From Amycolatopsis endophytica (lineage in GTDB: Bacteria; Actinomycetota; Actinomycetes; Mycobacteriales; Pseudonocardiaceae), in NCBI RefSeq assembly GCF_013410405.1, contig NZ_JACCFK010000001.1, positions 248,001 through 312,000 of the forward strand: 64,000 nucleotides of DNA, read 5' to 3'. Of this stretch, positions 7,186 through 15,293 are shown in pieces. How positions within the stretch are numbered: the stretch's first letter is position 1; each line of letters opens with the position of its first letter. Position numbers and translations under genes: made by a program. A model generated the notes under the pieces. It saw only the letters and a program-made list of their open reading frames with translations, was not told the origin of the DNA and did not search any database.

Positions 7186-8760
7186 CTACTTGATCCGCTC
7201 GTACGCGGGCAGCGTGAGGAAGTCGACGAACTCGTCGGCGAGCGCGACCTCCTCGAACACCTCGACGGCCGGGTTCAGCAGGTCGGCGGGAACCTCGCCG
7301 TCGAGCTCCTTGCGCACCTCGTCCAGCACCGACCGGACCAGCTCACGCGTGACCTTCTGGCCGTTGTCGAGCTGTGTGCCGTTCTGCACCCACTGCCAGA
7401 TCTGCGATCGCGAGATCTCCGCGGTCGCGGCGTCCTCCATCAAGTTGTGGATGCCCGCCGCGCCGTTGCCGCCCAGCCAGGACGCGATGTAGCGCACGCC
7501 GACGTCGACCGCGGCACGCAGGCCGGCCTCGGTGGCGCCACCCTCGGTGGCCGCGACGTCGAGCAGCTGGTCGGCGGTCACCGACACGTCCTCACGCAGC
7601 CGGTCGAGCTGGTTCGGCTTGTCGCCGAGGACCTTGTCGAACTCCTCCTTGCACAGCCCGACCATGCCCGGGTGCGCGACCCACGAACCGTCGAACCCGT
7701 CGTTCGCCTCGCGCGCCTTGTCGGCGTGGACCTTCTTCGAGGCGTTCTCGTTGACCTCGGGGTCCTTGCTCGGGATGAACGCGGCCATGCCGCCGATCGC
7801 GAACGCGCCGCGCTTGTGGCAGGTGCGCACCAGCAGTTCGGTGTAGGCGCGCATGAACGGCGCGGTCATGGTGACGCTGTTGCGGTCGGGCAGCACGAAC
7901 TTCTCGCCCGCGTCGCGGAAGTACTTGATGACGCTGAACAGGTAGTCCCAGCGCCCCGCGTTGAGACCCGAGGCGTGCTCGCGCAGCTCGTAGAGGATCT
8001 CCTCCATCTCGAACGCGGCCGGGATGGTCTCGATCAGGACGGTGGCGCGCACGGTGCCGTGCTCGATGCCCAGCTCCTTCTCAGCGTGGCTGAACACGTC
8101 GTTCCACAGCCGCGCTTCGAGGTGGCTCTCCATCTTCGGCAGGTAGAAGTAGGGCCCCTTGTCGCCCGCAAGCAGCGCGCGGACGTTGTGGAAGAAGTAC
8201 AGCCCGAAGTCGACCAGCGCGCCGACGCCCTTGCGGCCGTCGAAGGTCAGGTTGTGCTCGTCGAGGTGCCAGCCGCGGGGCCGCACGACGATGGTGGCGT
8301 GCTCGATGCCCTCCTTGAGGGCGTAGTGCTTGCCGTTCGAGTCCAGCTCGATGGTGCCGCGGATCGCGTCGTGCAGATTGACCTGGCCGCCGACGACGTT
8401 GCCCCAGTGCGGGGTGTTGGCGTCCTCGAAGTCGGCCAGCCACACCTTGGCGCCCGAGTTGAGGGCGTTGATCGTCATCTTGCGCTCGGTCGGGCCGGTG
8501 ATCTCGACGCGGCGGTCACGCAGGGCGGGCGGCGCCTCGGCGACCTGCCAGTCGCCCTCGCGGATCTCCCTGGTCTCGGGGAGGAAGTCCAGTCGGCCGG
8601 TGCGCTTGGCCTCCTCACGCCGCTTCGCGCGTGCTGCGAGCAGCTCGTCACGGCGGGCCGCGAAGTTCTGGTGCAGCCCGGCGAGGAAGTCCAGCGCCTC
8701 CGGGGTCAGGATCTCGTCGCCTCGCTCGACGGAGCCGCCGAGCACCTGGACGTCAGCCAT
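7186..8760 (-). CDS. aceB: Malate synthase A
   Basis: The 524-residue protein condenses glyoxylate with acetyl-CoA to malate. The length fits the A isoform. GPTERKMTINALNSG followed by WLADFEDANTP (about residues 78-110) contains family hallmarks, and the catalytic Asp near the end lies in the conserved C-terminal domain. The ATG at 8760 follows GGGAGTG. Isocitrate lyase is not beside it. The purine-oxidation genes and PucR upstream and the divergent IclR regulator suggest it serves glyoxylate from ureide breakdown as much as the glyoxylate shunt; that link is inference. A promoter with an internal dyad lies at 8809-8837. Confidence 0.96.
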   Translation of the reverse strand: MADVQVLGGSVERGDEILTPEALDFLAGLHQNFAARRDELLAARAKRREEAKRTGRLDFLPETREIREGDWQVAEAPPALRDRRVEITGPTERKMTINALNSGAKVWLADFEDANTPHWGNVVGGQVNLHDAIRGTIELDSNGKHYALKEGIEHATIVVRPRGWHLDEHNLTFDGRKGVGALVDFGLYFFHNVRALLAGDKGPYFYLPKMESHLEARLWNDVFSHAEKELGIEHGTVRATVLIETIPAAFEMEEILYELREHASGLNAGRWDYLFSVIKYFRDAGEKFVLPDRNSVTMTAPFMRAYTELLVRTCHKRGAFAIGGMAAFIPSKDPEVNENASKKVHADKAREANDGFDGSWVAHPGMVGLCKEEFDKVLGDKPNQLDRLREDVSVTADQLLDVAATEGGATEAGLRAAVDVGVRYIASWLGGNGAAGIHNLMEDAATAEISRSQIWQWVQNGTQLDNGQKVTRELVRSVLDEVRKELDGEVPADLLNPAVEVFEEVALADEFVDFLTLPAYERIK

Positions 8761-8808
8761 GCGGAACACTCCCAGTAAGAACTTGCGGTTCGGTTTTTTA
8801 CATCTCGG

Positions 8809-8837
8809 ACTATAGTTTCTGCATAGCGGAAGCTCAA
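8809..8837 (-). promoter_or_regulatory. aceB promoter with IclR-type operator in the spacer
   Basis: On the minus strand TTGAGC (8837-8832) and TATAGT (8814-8809) form a -35/-10 pair with a 17-base spacer. The spacer is almost filled by the imperfect palindrome TTCTGCATAGCGGAA (8817-8831; form TTCYGC-N3-GCRGAA). A dyad there would block RNA polymerase when bound, which fits repression by the divergent IclR-type regulator. ACTATAGT (8809-8816) is itself palindromic, so a weak -10 also faces the regulator gene. The boxes are seen directly; who binds is inferred. Confidence 0.68.
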
Positions 8838-8851
8838 TGTGAGGAGACGCG

Positions 8852-9619
8852 GTGGCCGAGGAGAAGGTGGGACGCGACGGCGGGGTCCAGTCACTGCGGC
8901 GTGCCTTCGAGCTGCTCGAACGGCTGGCCGACACCGGGGGCGAGGCGAGCCTGTCGGAGCTGGCGGCCACGTCGGGGCTGCCGATGCCCACGATCCACCG
9001 GCTGATCCGCACGCTCGTGCAGCTCGGTTACGTCCGGCAGAACACCAACCGGAGGTATGCCCTGGGCGCGCGTCTCATCCGGTTGGGCGAGAACGCGAGC
9101 ATGCAGTTCGGCACCTGGGCACGCCCACTGCTGGCCGAACTGGTCGAGGCGACCGGTGAGACGGCGAACCTGGCGGTCCTGGAGCGGGACGAGGTGGTCT
9201 ACGTGTCGCAGGTGCCGTCGAAGCACTCGATGCGGATGTTCACCGAGGTCGGCCGCCGGGTGCTGCCGCACGGGACGGGTGTCGGGAAGGCGATCCTGTC
9301 GCAGCTGCCCGCCGAGGACGTGCGCGCGCTGCTGGAGCGGACGGGCATGCCCGCGTTCACCACCCACACCTTCACCGACGCCGACGCGCTACTCGCACAC
9401 CTGGCGCAGGTCGCGGCCGAGGGCTACGCGGTCGACGAGAGCGAACAGGAACTGGGAGTCCGCTGCATCGCCGTCCCGCTGACCGGCACACCGGCCCCCG
9501 CGGCGGTCTCGGTGTCCGGCCCCGAGGGTCGTCTGACGAAGGACGCGGTCTCCCGGATCGCCCCACTGGTCCAGGCCACCGCAGCGACGCTGTCGACACA
9601 CCTGGCGGAAAGCGCCTGA
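8852..9619 (+). CDS. IclR family transcriptional regulator (AllR-like)
   Basis: The 255-residue protein has an N-terminal winged helix-turn-helix (about residues 12-65, LSELAATSGLPMPTIHRLIR) and a C-terminal IclR effector domain with GTGVGKAILSQLP and the late motif ELGVRCIAVPL. The GTG at 8852 has GAGGAG seven bases upstream. It is divergent from malate synthase. In Streptomyces an IclR-type protein, AllR, controls allantoin and glyoxylate genes including malate synthase, and this context matches; the AllR assignment is inference. It may also repress itself through the dyad at 8817-8831. Confidence 0.9.
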   Translation: MAEEKVGRDGGVQSLRRAFELLERLADTGGEASLSELAATSGLPMPTIHRLIRTLVQLGYVRQNTNRRYALGARLIRLGENASMQFGTWARPLLAELVEATGETANLAVLERDEVVYVSQVPSKHSMRMFTEVGRRVLPHGTGVGKAILSQLPAEDVRALLERTGMPAFTTHTFTDADALLAHLAQVAAEGYAVDESEQELGVRCIAVPLTGTPAPAAVSVSGPEGRLTKDAVSRIAPLVQATAATLSTHLAESA

Positions 9620-9620
9620 C

Positions 9621-9950
9621 TCAGCCGAACCAGCCGCTGGACGGCAAGGGCTCGTTGTCGACCTGGACGTGGTAGTTCGCGGTGCCGCCTTGGACGTCGG
9701 TGACCGTCGCCGTGACACCGACGCGCATGCCCTGGTCGGTCAGCACGCACCGCGTGCTCTTGCCCGCCTTCGCGTCCAGTGGATCCGGGCAGTCGACCCC
9801 GTCCGGCCGGTGACCGATCTCCGTCAACAAGGCGTCTGAAATGCCCTGCTCGACGGTCTCCTGGCTCAGTGAGCCGACCGTCCCGACCTGCACCGAGCAC
9901 CCGGTGAGCAGGAACGTGGCGACACACGCGACGAGCGCGGTGCGGATCAT
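9621..9950 (-). CDS. DUF4333-type lipoprotein
   Basis: The 109-residue protein has a short signal peptide ending in the lipobox LLTGC (Cys about residue 18), so it should be an outer-face lipoprotein. The remainder, with CPDPLDAKAGKSTRC (a likely disulfide) and GVTATVTDV, fits the DUF4333 domain of actinobacterial envelope proteins of unknown function. The ATG at 9950 has AGGAG upstream. It lies 10 bases after the preceding gene of the same operon and ends one base from the convergent IclR gene. Confidence 0.8.
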   Translation of the reverse strand: MIRTALVACVATFLLTGCSVQVGTVGSLSQETVEQGISDALLTEIGHRPDGVDCPDPLDAKAGKSTRCVLTDQGMRVGVTATVTDVQGGTANYHVQVDNEPLPSSGWFG

Positions 9951-9960
9951 CGTGGTTCTC

Positions 9961-10749
9961 CTAGGCCCAGGCGGCGGTCGGGATGCGGTCGAGGATGTCG
10001 CAGCGCAGGTCGAGCGCCGGGATCAGCTCGGCGGGGTCGCGGTGGTCGCGGATGGTGTCGAAGGCGTCGGCATGGTCCGCGAACAGCGTGAAACCGCGGG
10101 ACTTGCGCTGGTCGGTCAGCAGGAAGTCGGCCAGGGGCGGGCTGAGCGCGAAGGCCAGGAACCGCTCGTCGGGGCCGTTGACGTCGAACCGGTCGTCGAA
10201 GGCGACATTGCCGGTGCGGAAGTCGCCCTGCCCGATGGCCGCGTTGATCCGGCTGACCAGGCCCACGGTCGGCCGGACGTAGACCGGCGGGCGTGACACG
10301 GGCGTACGGACCCAGACGCAGAGCTGCGTGAACTGGTGACGGCGGTAGTGGACACGCAACGTCGCCGCGACGAACGGCCTGCCGCGGTGCGTGCCCGCGA
10401 CCACGTGCCGCGCGCTGTCCGCCCGCGGCGGCCGGACGAAGGGCACCTCCAGCGCGTCCGGCACCTGGTGAACGTAGCCGGACTGCCACTCGGGCTGGTT
10501 CGGCCGCCAGAACTGGCTCTGCTGCGGACTCCAGAACTCCTCGTGCTGACGGTTGTACAGCTCGGCGAACGAATCGTCCTGCTCGGTGTAGGTCCACCCG
10601 CGACGGGGCAGCTCCTCCCGCAGCCTCCCGAGCGCCACCTCGGCGACCGCGGCTTCACGGCGCCGGAGCCACAGGGACAGCCAGATGATCGGTGCGAACA
10701 GGAGCACCGCTCCGCCGACCGCGATCGCGACGATCGCGAGCGGGCTCAC
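9961..10749 (-). CDS. Membrane-anchored protein of the secretion operon, unknown function
   Basis: The 262-residue protein has one N-terminal membrane helix (about residues 4-29, then RRRE), followed by a soluble domain predicted to be cytosolic. The domain is rich in aromatic and basic residues and has no motif I recognise. The ATG at 10749 overlaps the stop of the YbaB-like gene by four bases, placing it firmly in the type VII substrate operon. It may be a co-evolved partner or immunity-like protein, but nothing in the sequence proves that. Confidence 0.72.
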   Translation of the reverse strand: MSPLAIVAIAVGGAVLLFAPIIWLSLWLRRREAAVAEVALGRLREELPRRGWTYTEQDDSFAELYNRQHEEFWSPQQSQFWRPNQPEWQSGYVHQVPDALEVPFVRPPRADSARHVVAGTHRGRPFVAATLRVHYRRHQFTQLCVWVRTPVSRPPVYVRPTVGLVSRINAAIGQGDFRTGNVAFDDRFDVNGPDERFLAFALSPPLADFLLTDQRKSRGFTLFADHADAFDTIRDHRDPAELIPALDLRCDILDRIPTAAWA

Positions 10750-11345
10750 CGGCCACCGTCCGCGAAGAGGTCCGTCTCCTCGAAGGGCTCGTCGTCCCGG
10801 GCCGCCGGACGACGCGTCACCGGAGCGCGAGGCGGCACCGGAATCGGAACCGGGGCCGGGGCCGGGGCCGGCGGAACGGGAGGCTGCTCGTCGAACAGCC
10901 GGTCGGCGGGCCCGGCCGGCTCCTCCTCATGCCGGGGGACCGGGACCGGCGCCGGACCCGGATGAGCGGGCCGCTCGTCACCGAACGTCTTCTCGTCCGC
11001 GTCGAGCACACGGTCGAGGTGCTCGGTGTCGCCGAGCCCGCGCCGCACGACCTCCGCCTGTTGCCTGGCCGCGGCCGCCCTGGCGACACCGAGGGTGTGC
11101 ATGACCATGGCAGCCAACGCCGCGGGCGTCACCTCGCGGATCCGGTCGCTGAACAGCAAGGTCTTGACCTCGCCGCCCGCTCCGGCGACGACCGTGACCG
11201 CCCCGTCGGGCGACACCGCCTTCGCGCTGACATCCTTCAGCTCGCCGCTCATCCGTTGATAGACCTCGGCGCGGCGCCGGCTGTCGGCAGCGGCCGTGTC
11301 GATCGCCTCGATGCGGCGCAACAACTGCTGGGCGAACTCGCTCAT
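10746..11345 (-). CDS. YbaB/EbfC-like protein with Pro-rich tail
   Basis: The 199-residue protein has an N-terminal YbaB/EbfC-like domain (about residues 5-100): helix, the strand segment GAVTVVAGAGGEVKTLLFSD, then a long Ala-rich helix. YbaB proteins bind DNA as tweezer-like dimers, but close relatives occur in actinobacterial type VII secretion loci, where they may act as partners of WXG100-like proteins. The C-terminal half is disordered and Pro-rich (PPAPAPAPVPIPVPP) with an acidic end. ATGA overlaps join it to both neighbours. Confidence 0.75.
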   Translation of the reverse strand: MSEFAQQLLRRIEAIDTAAADSRRRAEVYQRMSGELKDVSAKAVSPDGAVTVVAGAGGEVKTLLFSDRIREVTPAALAAMVMHTLGVARAAAARQQAEVVRRGLGDTEHLDRVLDADEKTFGDERPAHPGPAPVPVPRHEEEPAGPADRLFDEQPPVPPAPAPAPVPIPVPPRAPVTRRPAARDDEPFEETDLFADGGR

Positions 11346-11833
11346 CGGGCCTCCTCCGGCCGGATCGTGGACAGGAACTTCTGGAAGTCCCCGACCACCT
11401 CGTCGAACTGCTCCGCCAGCGCGCTGAGCACGAGCTGGAGTACCGCGTACCGGCTCGCGTTCCGGGTGTCCCTGATCCCGAGGAACACCTGGAGCTGCAC
11501 CACCTGCCGCGGTTCGCCGTCCAGCAGCAACGACAGGCGCACGGCCTGGGTCAGGCCCGGACCGGTCGCCGAGCCCGCCTCCTTGCGACGGCCGAGCTGC
11601 GCGTCGGGCGCTCCCCTGCGCAGCCGCTCGAACGCGGCGTCGGCCAGCTGGGTCAGCTCGACGTCGCTGGGGTGCAGGCTGCCGCTGATCGTGATGTTGG
11701 GGGTGAACCCCTTGCGCGCGGGCGGCCGCAGCGCGACGAACGCGGCCTCGTCCGCGTTGACCTCGTGCGGTGGCACCGACTGCCAGCCCTCGGGGAGCGA
11801 GAACTGGATCGGCACGGGAAGGGCGGCTACCAC
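11342..11833 (-). CDS. LpqN-like soluble protein of the secretion operon
   Basis: The 163-residue protein begins MVAALPVPIQFSLPEGWQSV and resembles the LpqN/LpqT beta-sandwich family, but has no signal peptide or lipobox. Similar proteins accompany type VII substrates in actinobacteria, possibly as chaperones. The start is GTG 11833 because GAAGGAG stands five bases upstream, overlapping the stop of the preceding gene; the open frame runs a little further up without a site. It overlaps the YbaB-like gene by four bases. The function is inferred from fold similarity only. Confidence 0.68.
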   Translation of the reverse strand: MVAALPVPIQFSLPEGWQSVPPHEVNADEAAFVALRPPARKGFTPNITISGSLHPSDVELTQLADAAFERLRRGAPDAQLGRRKEAGSATGPGLTQAVRLSLLLDGEPRQVVQLQVFLGIRDTRNASRYAVLQLVLSALAEQFDEVVGDFQKFLSTIRPEEAR

Positions 11834-11843
11834 GAATTCTCCT

Positions 11844-12542
11844 TCAGAACAGGAAGTCCACGACCGCGTCCGCCGCGTCCGCCACACTGTTGCCGACGTC
11901 GGCAGCGATGTCGGCGACGTCGTCGGCCACGTCGGTCACAGTGTCCACGACCTCCTGTGGATCGATCGCGACGTCGAAGCCGATCTCGCCGCCGATCCCG
12001 ACACTGAGGCCGAGCGAGGCATCGAGGTGGAACTTCCCGTCGTCGCCCATACCGAACTGGCCACTCGCGTCGGCACCGAGGCCCGCCCGGAGTTCGCCGT
12101 GCACACCCGCGCTCAGCCCCGCGACCTCGGGGGACGCGTCGCCGCCGAGGCGGCCGCCGGCGAAGGCACCCACGCTGCCCTGCATCCCGGTGAGCCCGAT
12201 GCTGCCCTGGGCGTTCGCGCTCGCGCCTACCTCGGCCTCGCCACGACCCGACAGGCCCGCGTGGTCACCGAGCTTGACCTCACCCTCCGCGCTCCCCTTC
12301 GCCAGGTACGCCTCCGCGCTCGCGGCTCCGGTCATGCCGAGCGCGTTGACGCTCGACGAAGCCGAGACACCGGCCCCGAGCACCGAGCCTTCGAGCTTCC
12401 CGGAACCGGACAGCACACCGGACTCGAACGAGCCGTCCAGGCTGCCCCCGAACAGTTCGGTGCTCGCCGAGGCACTGACCGTCTGTTCCGACAGATCGAA
12501 CCCGAGCGCTTCGAGGGTGTCGCCGATCCGGTCGCCGAGCAT
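11844..12542 (-). CDS. Ala/Gly/Ser-rich C-terminal part of a type VII secretion substrate (possibly split gene)
   Basis: The 232-residue protein is dominated by irregular Ala/Gly/Ser-rich repeats (such as SASAS, GSGKLEGSV, AQGSIGLTG) of the kind found in the passenger part of large type VII substrates, and ends in an amphipathic Asp/Val/Ala helix. The ATG at 12542 has no convincing ribosome site. In the same frame, 21 or more codons upstream read DPRKPKEFTWGSQSEG, which looks protein-coding but has no start codon. A one-base frameshift near 12600 would fuse it to the secretion-signal gene just upstream. The start given may therefore be wrong and the true product a fusion of about 440 residues. 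Confidence 0.6.
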   Translation of the reverse strand: MLGDRIGDTLEALGFDLSEQTVSASASTELFGGSLDGSFESGVLSGSGKLEGSVLGAGVSASSSVNALGMTGAASAEAYLAKGSAEGEVKLGDHAGLSGRGEAEVGASANAQGSIGLTGMQGSVGAFAGGRLGGDASPEVAGLSAGVHGELRAGLGADASGQFGMGDDGKFHLDASLGLSVGIGGEIGFDVAIDPQEVVDTVTDVADDVADIAADVGNSVADAADAVVDFLF

Positions 12543-12588
12543 GCCCTCGGACTGGCTGCCCCACGTGAACTCCTTGGGCTTACGGGGG

Positions 12589-13155
12589 TCACGACTCTTG
12601 TCGCTGAGGGTCTTTGGTGAATCCGCCTTCGCCGTCGGGCTCCATGTCGAACGCAGCCGCCACCAGCCCCCCGATCTCGGCGACGTGGGAGCGCGCGTAG
12701 TCGAGCACCGACTGGGCTTCCCGCGCGAGTGAGGCGCCCGGATCCTGGAACGGCGCCAGAATCCGACCCGCGGCCTGTGCCAGCGCGGACTGCTCGTCGT
12801 ACTGCGCTGCCGCGGTCCGCGAGGCCGCCTGTGCCTCGGTGTACATCTCGATGGCGCGCTGCGCCTCGGACTGCGCCCAGGTCAGCGCGTCGCCGAAGTC
12901 GGCGAGCGACTGGCCGCCGCGGCCGAGGAGGTTCGCCGTCTCCAGCCACCGGGGCGGCTCCGCACCGAACGCCGCCCGGAATGCCTCGGCCGCCGCGCCG
13001 CTCCACTGCGCCGGCGTGAGGGCACCGAGGCCGTCGCCGGTGACGCCGATCTGGTCGATGCCGGAGACCAGCTCGCGGAGGTCGTTCGCGATCGACTCCG
13101 GCTCGCCGGGAATGAGGTCCTTGGGGTTGGTCGACTGTCCGAGTCCGGCGGCCAT
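12589..13155 (-). CDS. Type VII secretion signal-domain protein
   Basis: The 188-residue protein is mostly alpha-helical and resembles the putative T7SS secretion signal domain found at the N-terminus of large secreted actinobacterial proteins. LTPAQWSGAAAEAFRAAF contains a W-x-G-like turn (WSG) between helices, and MYTEAQAAS and the following helix complete the hairpin. In relatives this domain is usually followed by a long variable region, whereas here the frame stops at 12589 shortly after GGFTKDP. The next gene supplies just such a region in another frame. The ATG at 13155 overlaps the upstream stop as TGATG. Confidence 0.75.
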   Translation of the reverse strand: MAAGLGQSTNPKDLIPGEPESIANDLRELVSGIDQIGVTGDGLGALTPAQWSGAAAEAFRAAFGAEPPRWLETANLLGRGGQSLADFGDALTWAQSEAQRAIEMYTEAQAASRTAAAQYDEQSALAQAAGRILAPFQDPGASLAREAQSVLDYARSHVAEIGGLVAAAFDMEPDGEGGFTKDPQRQES

Positions 13156-13658
13156 CAGTAGGTCCGCTCGTCGTCGGGGTCGAGACGGTCGGCGATGCTC
13201 TCGGGGAACAGTTCGCGGGACCGCTCCGGGCTCATGAACCCGGCGGATTCGACCGGAGCGCCGCCGGTCGCCTGGACTCCCGCGAAGCCTCCGTCATGCC
13301 TGGCCGTACCGGCGCGGCCACCGGCGAAACCGCCGCCGACCGTGCCGCCGATCGGGTCACCCGCTTCGCCGATCAGTTCGCCGATGCTACCGAGCGACCG
13401 GCCCGCCTCGCCGTCGGACTCCTGGTAGACGCCCGCGGCCACCCGCAGGTTCTCGCCGTGTTCCTCCGCCTTGGCCCGCAGCTTCTTCAGCCGCGCCTCC
13501 ATCTCGCCCAGGAACTCGGTCCAGCCCGCCTGGACACCCGCGTGCCCGTAGTCGCCGCTCGGCCCGTGGAACGCCACACCCGCGACACCCGACACCACGT
13601 CACCGATCGCGCTCGCGGTCCGGCGCAGCTCATCGGGGACGGCTCCGAAGCCCGTCAT
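13155..13658 (-). CDS. EspC/WXG100-like type VII secretion protein
   Basis: The 167-residue protein has two long helices in residues 1-90, with AGWTEFLGEMEARLKK and the motif YQESD (YxxxD), the recognised export signal of EspC-type ESX substrates. A flexible Gly-rich tail follows. It probably forms a heterodimer with the following secretion-signal protein and is exported by an ESX/T7SS machine; no EccC or EccD gene is in this window. It is the first gene of the operon running to 9621. Confidence 0.78.
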   Translation of the reverse strand: MTGFGAVPDELRRTASAIGDVVSGVAGVAFHGPSGDYGHAGVQAGWTEFLGEMEARLKKLRAKAEEHGENLRVAAGVYQESDGEAGRSLGSIGELIGEAGDPIGGTVGGGFAGGRAGTARHDGGFAGVQATGGAPVESAGFMSPERSRELFPESIADRLDPDDERTY

Positions 13659-13747
13659 CCCTCAACCCCCAGTCATGAAGAAGGCGCGCCACCTCCCCAG
13701 GCGCGCGCCTCCACAGACTGGCGACTTCGAGCGATCTTGTACAGCGT

Positions 13748-13763
13748 TTAGGTTTGCCTCACC
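13748..13763. promoter_or_regulatory. Iron-box-like sequence upstream of the secretion operon
   Basis: TTAGGTTTGCCTCACC (13748-13763) matches much of the actinobacterial IdeR/DmdR1 iron box (TTAGGTTAGSCTAACCTAA) at its left and centre, but the right end is degenerate. It lies about 90 bases upstream of the first gene of the type VII substrate operon. A CACCC/GGGTG hairpin next to it (13761-13774) may weakly end ftsY transcripts. Confidence 0.35.
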
Positions 13764-13779
13764 CGCCGGGGTGAAAAGA

Positions 13780-15174
13780 TCAACCGAGCAGGGCGTCCAC
13801 GAACGCGGAGGGCTCGAACGGCGCCAGGTCGTCAGGCCCCTCGCCCAGTCCGACGAGCTTCACCGGCACCCCGAGTTCCCGCTGCACCTGGAACACGATG
13901 CCACCCTTGGCGGTGCCGTCGAGCTTGGTCAGCACGATGCCCGTGACGTCCACGACCTCGCGGAACACCCGGGCCTGCATCAGGCCGTTCTGCCCGGTCG
14001 TCGCGTCGAGCACGAGCAGCACCTCATCCACCTTGGCCTGCTTCTCGACGACCCGCTTGACCTTGCCGAGCTCGTCCATCAGGCCCGTCTTGGTGTGCAG
14101 GCGGCCCGCCGTGTCGATCAGGACCGCGTCCACACCCGCGTCCACGCCGCGCTTGACCGAGTCGAACGCGACCGACGCCGGATCGGCGCCCTCCCTGCCG
14201 CGCACGACCTCCGCCCCGACGCGCTCCGACCACGTCTGGAGCTGGTCGGCCGCCGCGGCACGGAAGGTGTCCGCCGCGCCGAGCAGGACCTCGCTGCCCT
14301 GGGCGACCAGCACCCGCGCGAGCTTGCCCGTCGTGGTGGTCTTGCCGGTGCCGTTGACGCCGGCGACCAGCACGACCGCGGGCTGTTTCGTCCCGTCCAC
14401 GGTGTGCGCCAACGCCCGCACCGAGCGGTCCCAGTCCGGGTGCAGCGCGTCGGTCAGCACGGTCTTGAGCACCGTGCGCGCCTCCGCCGACGTGCGTACC
14501 GCGCGCGCGGTCAGCTCGGACCGCAACGTCTCGACGATCTCCGTGGTCGTCGACGCGCCCAGGTCCGCCATCAGCAGCGTGTCCTCGACGTCCTGCCACG
14601 AATCCTCGTCCAGGTCACCCGCGCCGAGCAGACCCAGCAGGCTCTGCCCGAACATCGACCGGGACTTCGACAGCCGTCCGCGCAGCCGCTCGATCCGCCC
14701 CGAGACCGGTTCCGGCTCCTCGACGGCGACCGGCTCGCGCGCGGCCGGGACCTGCGGCGCCTCGGTGACCGGCGGCGAAGCGGGCGTCTCGGTGGGCGGC
14801 GGCACCGACGGGACTTCGGTCTCCGGCGCGGGCGCCTGCGCCTCCGGCAGGCCCACGTCGACGATGCCGCGGCGCGGCGCGTCCCGCGGCACGGAGGCGT
14901 CGTCGCCGACGCCGGGCTGACCGTCCACCTCGGTGCGCTCACCGGCGGGGTGCTCGGGCGGTTCGGCCGTCTCGGTCTTCCGACCACCAGGCGCCAGGGC
15001 GATGCCGCCGCCCGCCTGGTAGCCGCCACCTCTCGGCGGCTTGCTCTCGCGCTCCTGCTCCGCCTCGGTCAGGCTGATCCGCCGCTTGCGGGCGAAGACC
15101 AGACCGCTGATGAGGAGGATCGCCAGCAGGACGACGACCACCAGGATGATCCAGAACCAGAGGTTTTCCGCCAC
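13780..15174 (-). CDS. ftsY: Signal recognition particle receptor FtsY
   Basis: The 464-residue SRP receptor GTPase docks ribosome-SRP complexes at the membrane. Unusually for many bacteria, residues 4-28 form a membrane helix, followed by an acidic, Pro/Glu-rich linker (about 30-160), as is common in actinobacterial FtsY. The N domain follows, then the G domain with GVNGTGKT (272-279), DTAGR (354-358) and TKLD near residue 415. The ATG at 15174 gives MAENLWFW. In mycobacteria ftsY adjoins smc; here they are about 7 kb apart. Confidence 0.97.
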   Translation of the reverse strand: MAENLWFWIILVVVVLLAILLISGLVFARKRRISLTEAEQERESKPPRGGGYQAGGGIALAPGGRKTETAEPPEHPAGERTEVDGQPGVGDDASVPRDAPRRGIVDVGLPEAQAPAPETEVPSVPPPTETPASPPVTEAPQVPAAREPVAVEEPEPVSGRIERLRGRLSKSRSMFGQSLLGLLGAGDLDEDSWQDVEDTLLMADLGASTTTEIVETLRSELTARAVRTSAEARTVLKTVLTDALHPDWDRSVRALAHTVDGTKQPAVVLVAGVNGTGKTTTTGKLARVLVAQGSEVLLGAADTFRAAAADQLQTWSERVGAEVVRGREGADPASVAFDSVKRGVDAGVDAVLIDTAGRLHTKTGLMDELGKVKRVVEKQAKVDEVLLVLDATTGQNGLMQARVFREVVDVTGIVLTKLDGTAKGGIVFQVQRELGVPVKLVGLGEGPDDLAPFEPSAFVDALLG

Positions 15175-15293
15175 GTCGTCATCCTCGCATCCCCCAGGTC
15201 ACCGGGCAGGACACCCCTGTCCGGGACCCGGCGAAGACAAGAAATCACCGATTTTCTTGCGTTCCGGTGAGAAAAGGACTAGACCAGTCGCTC

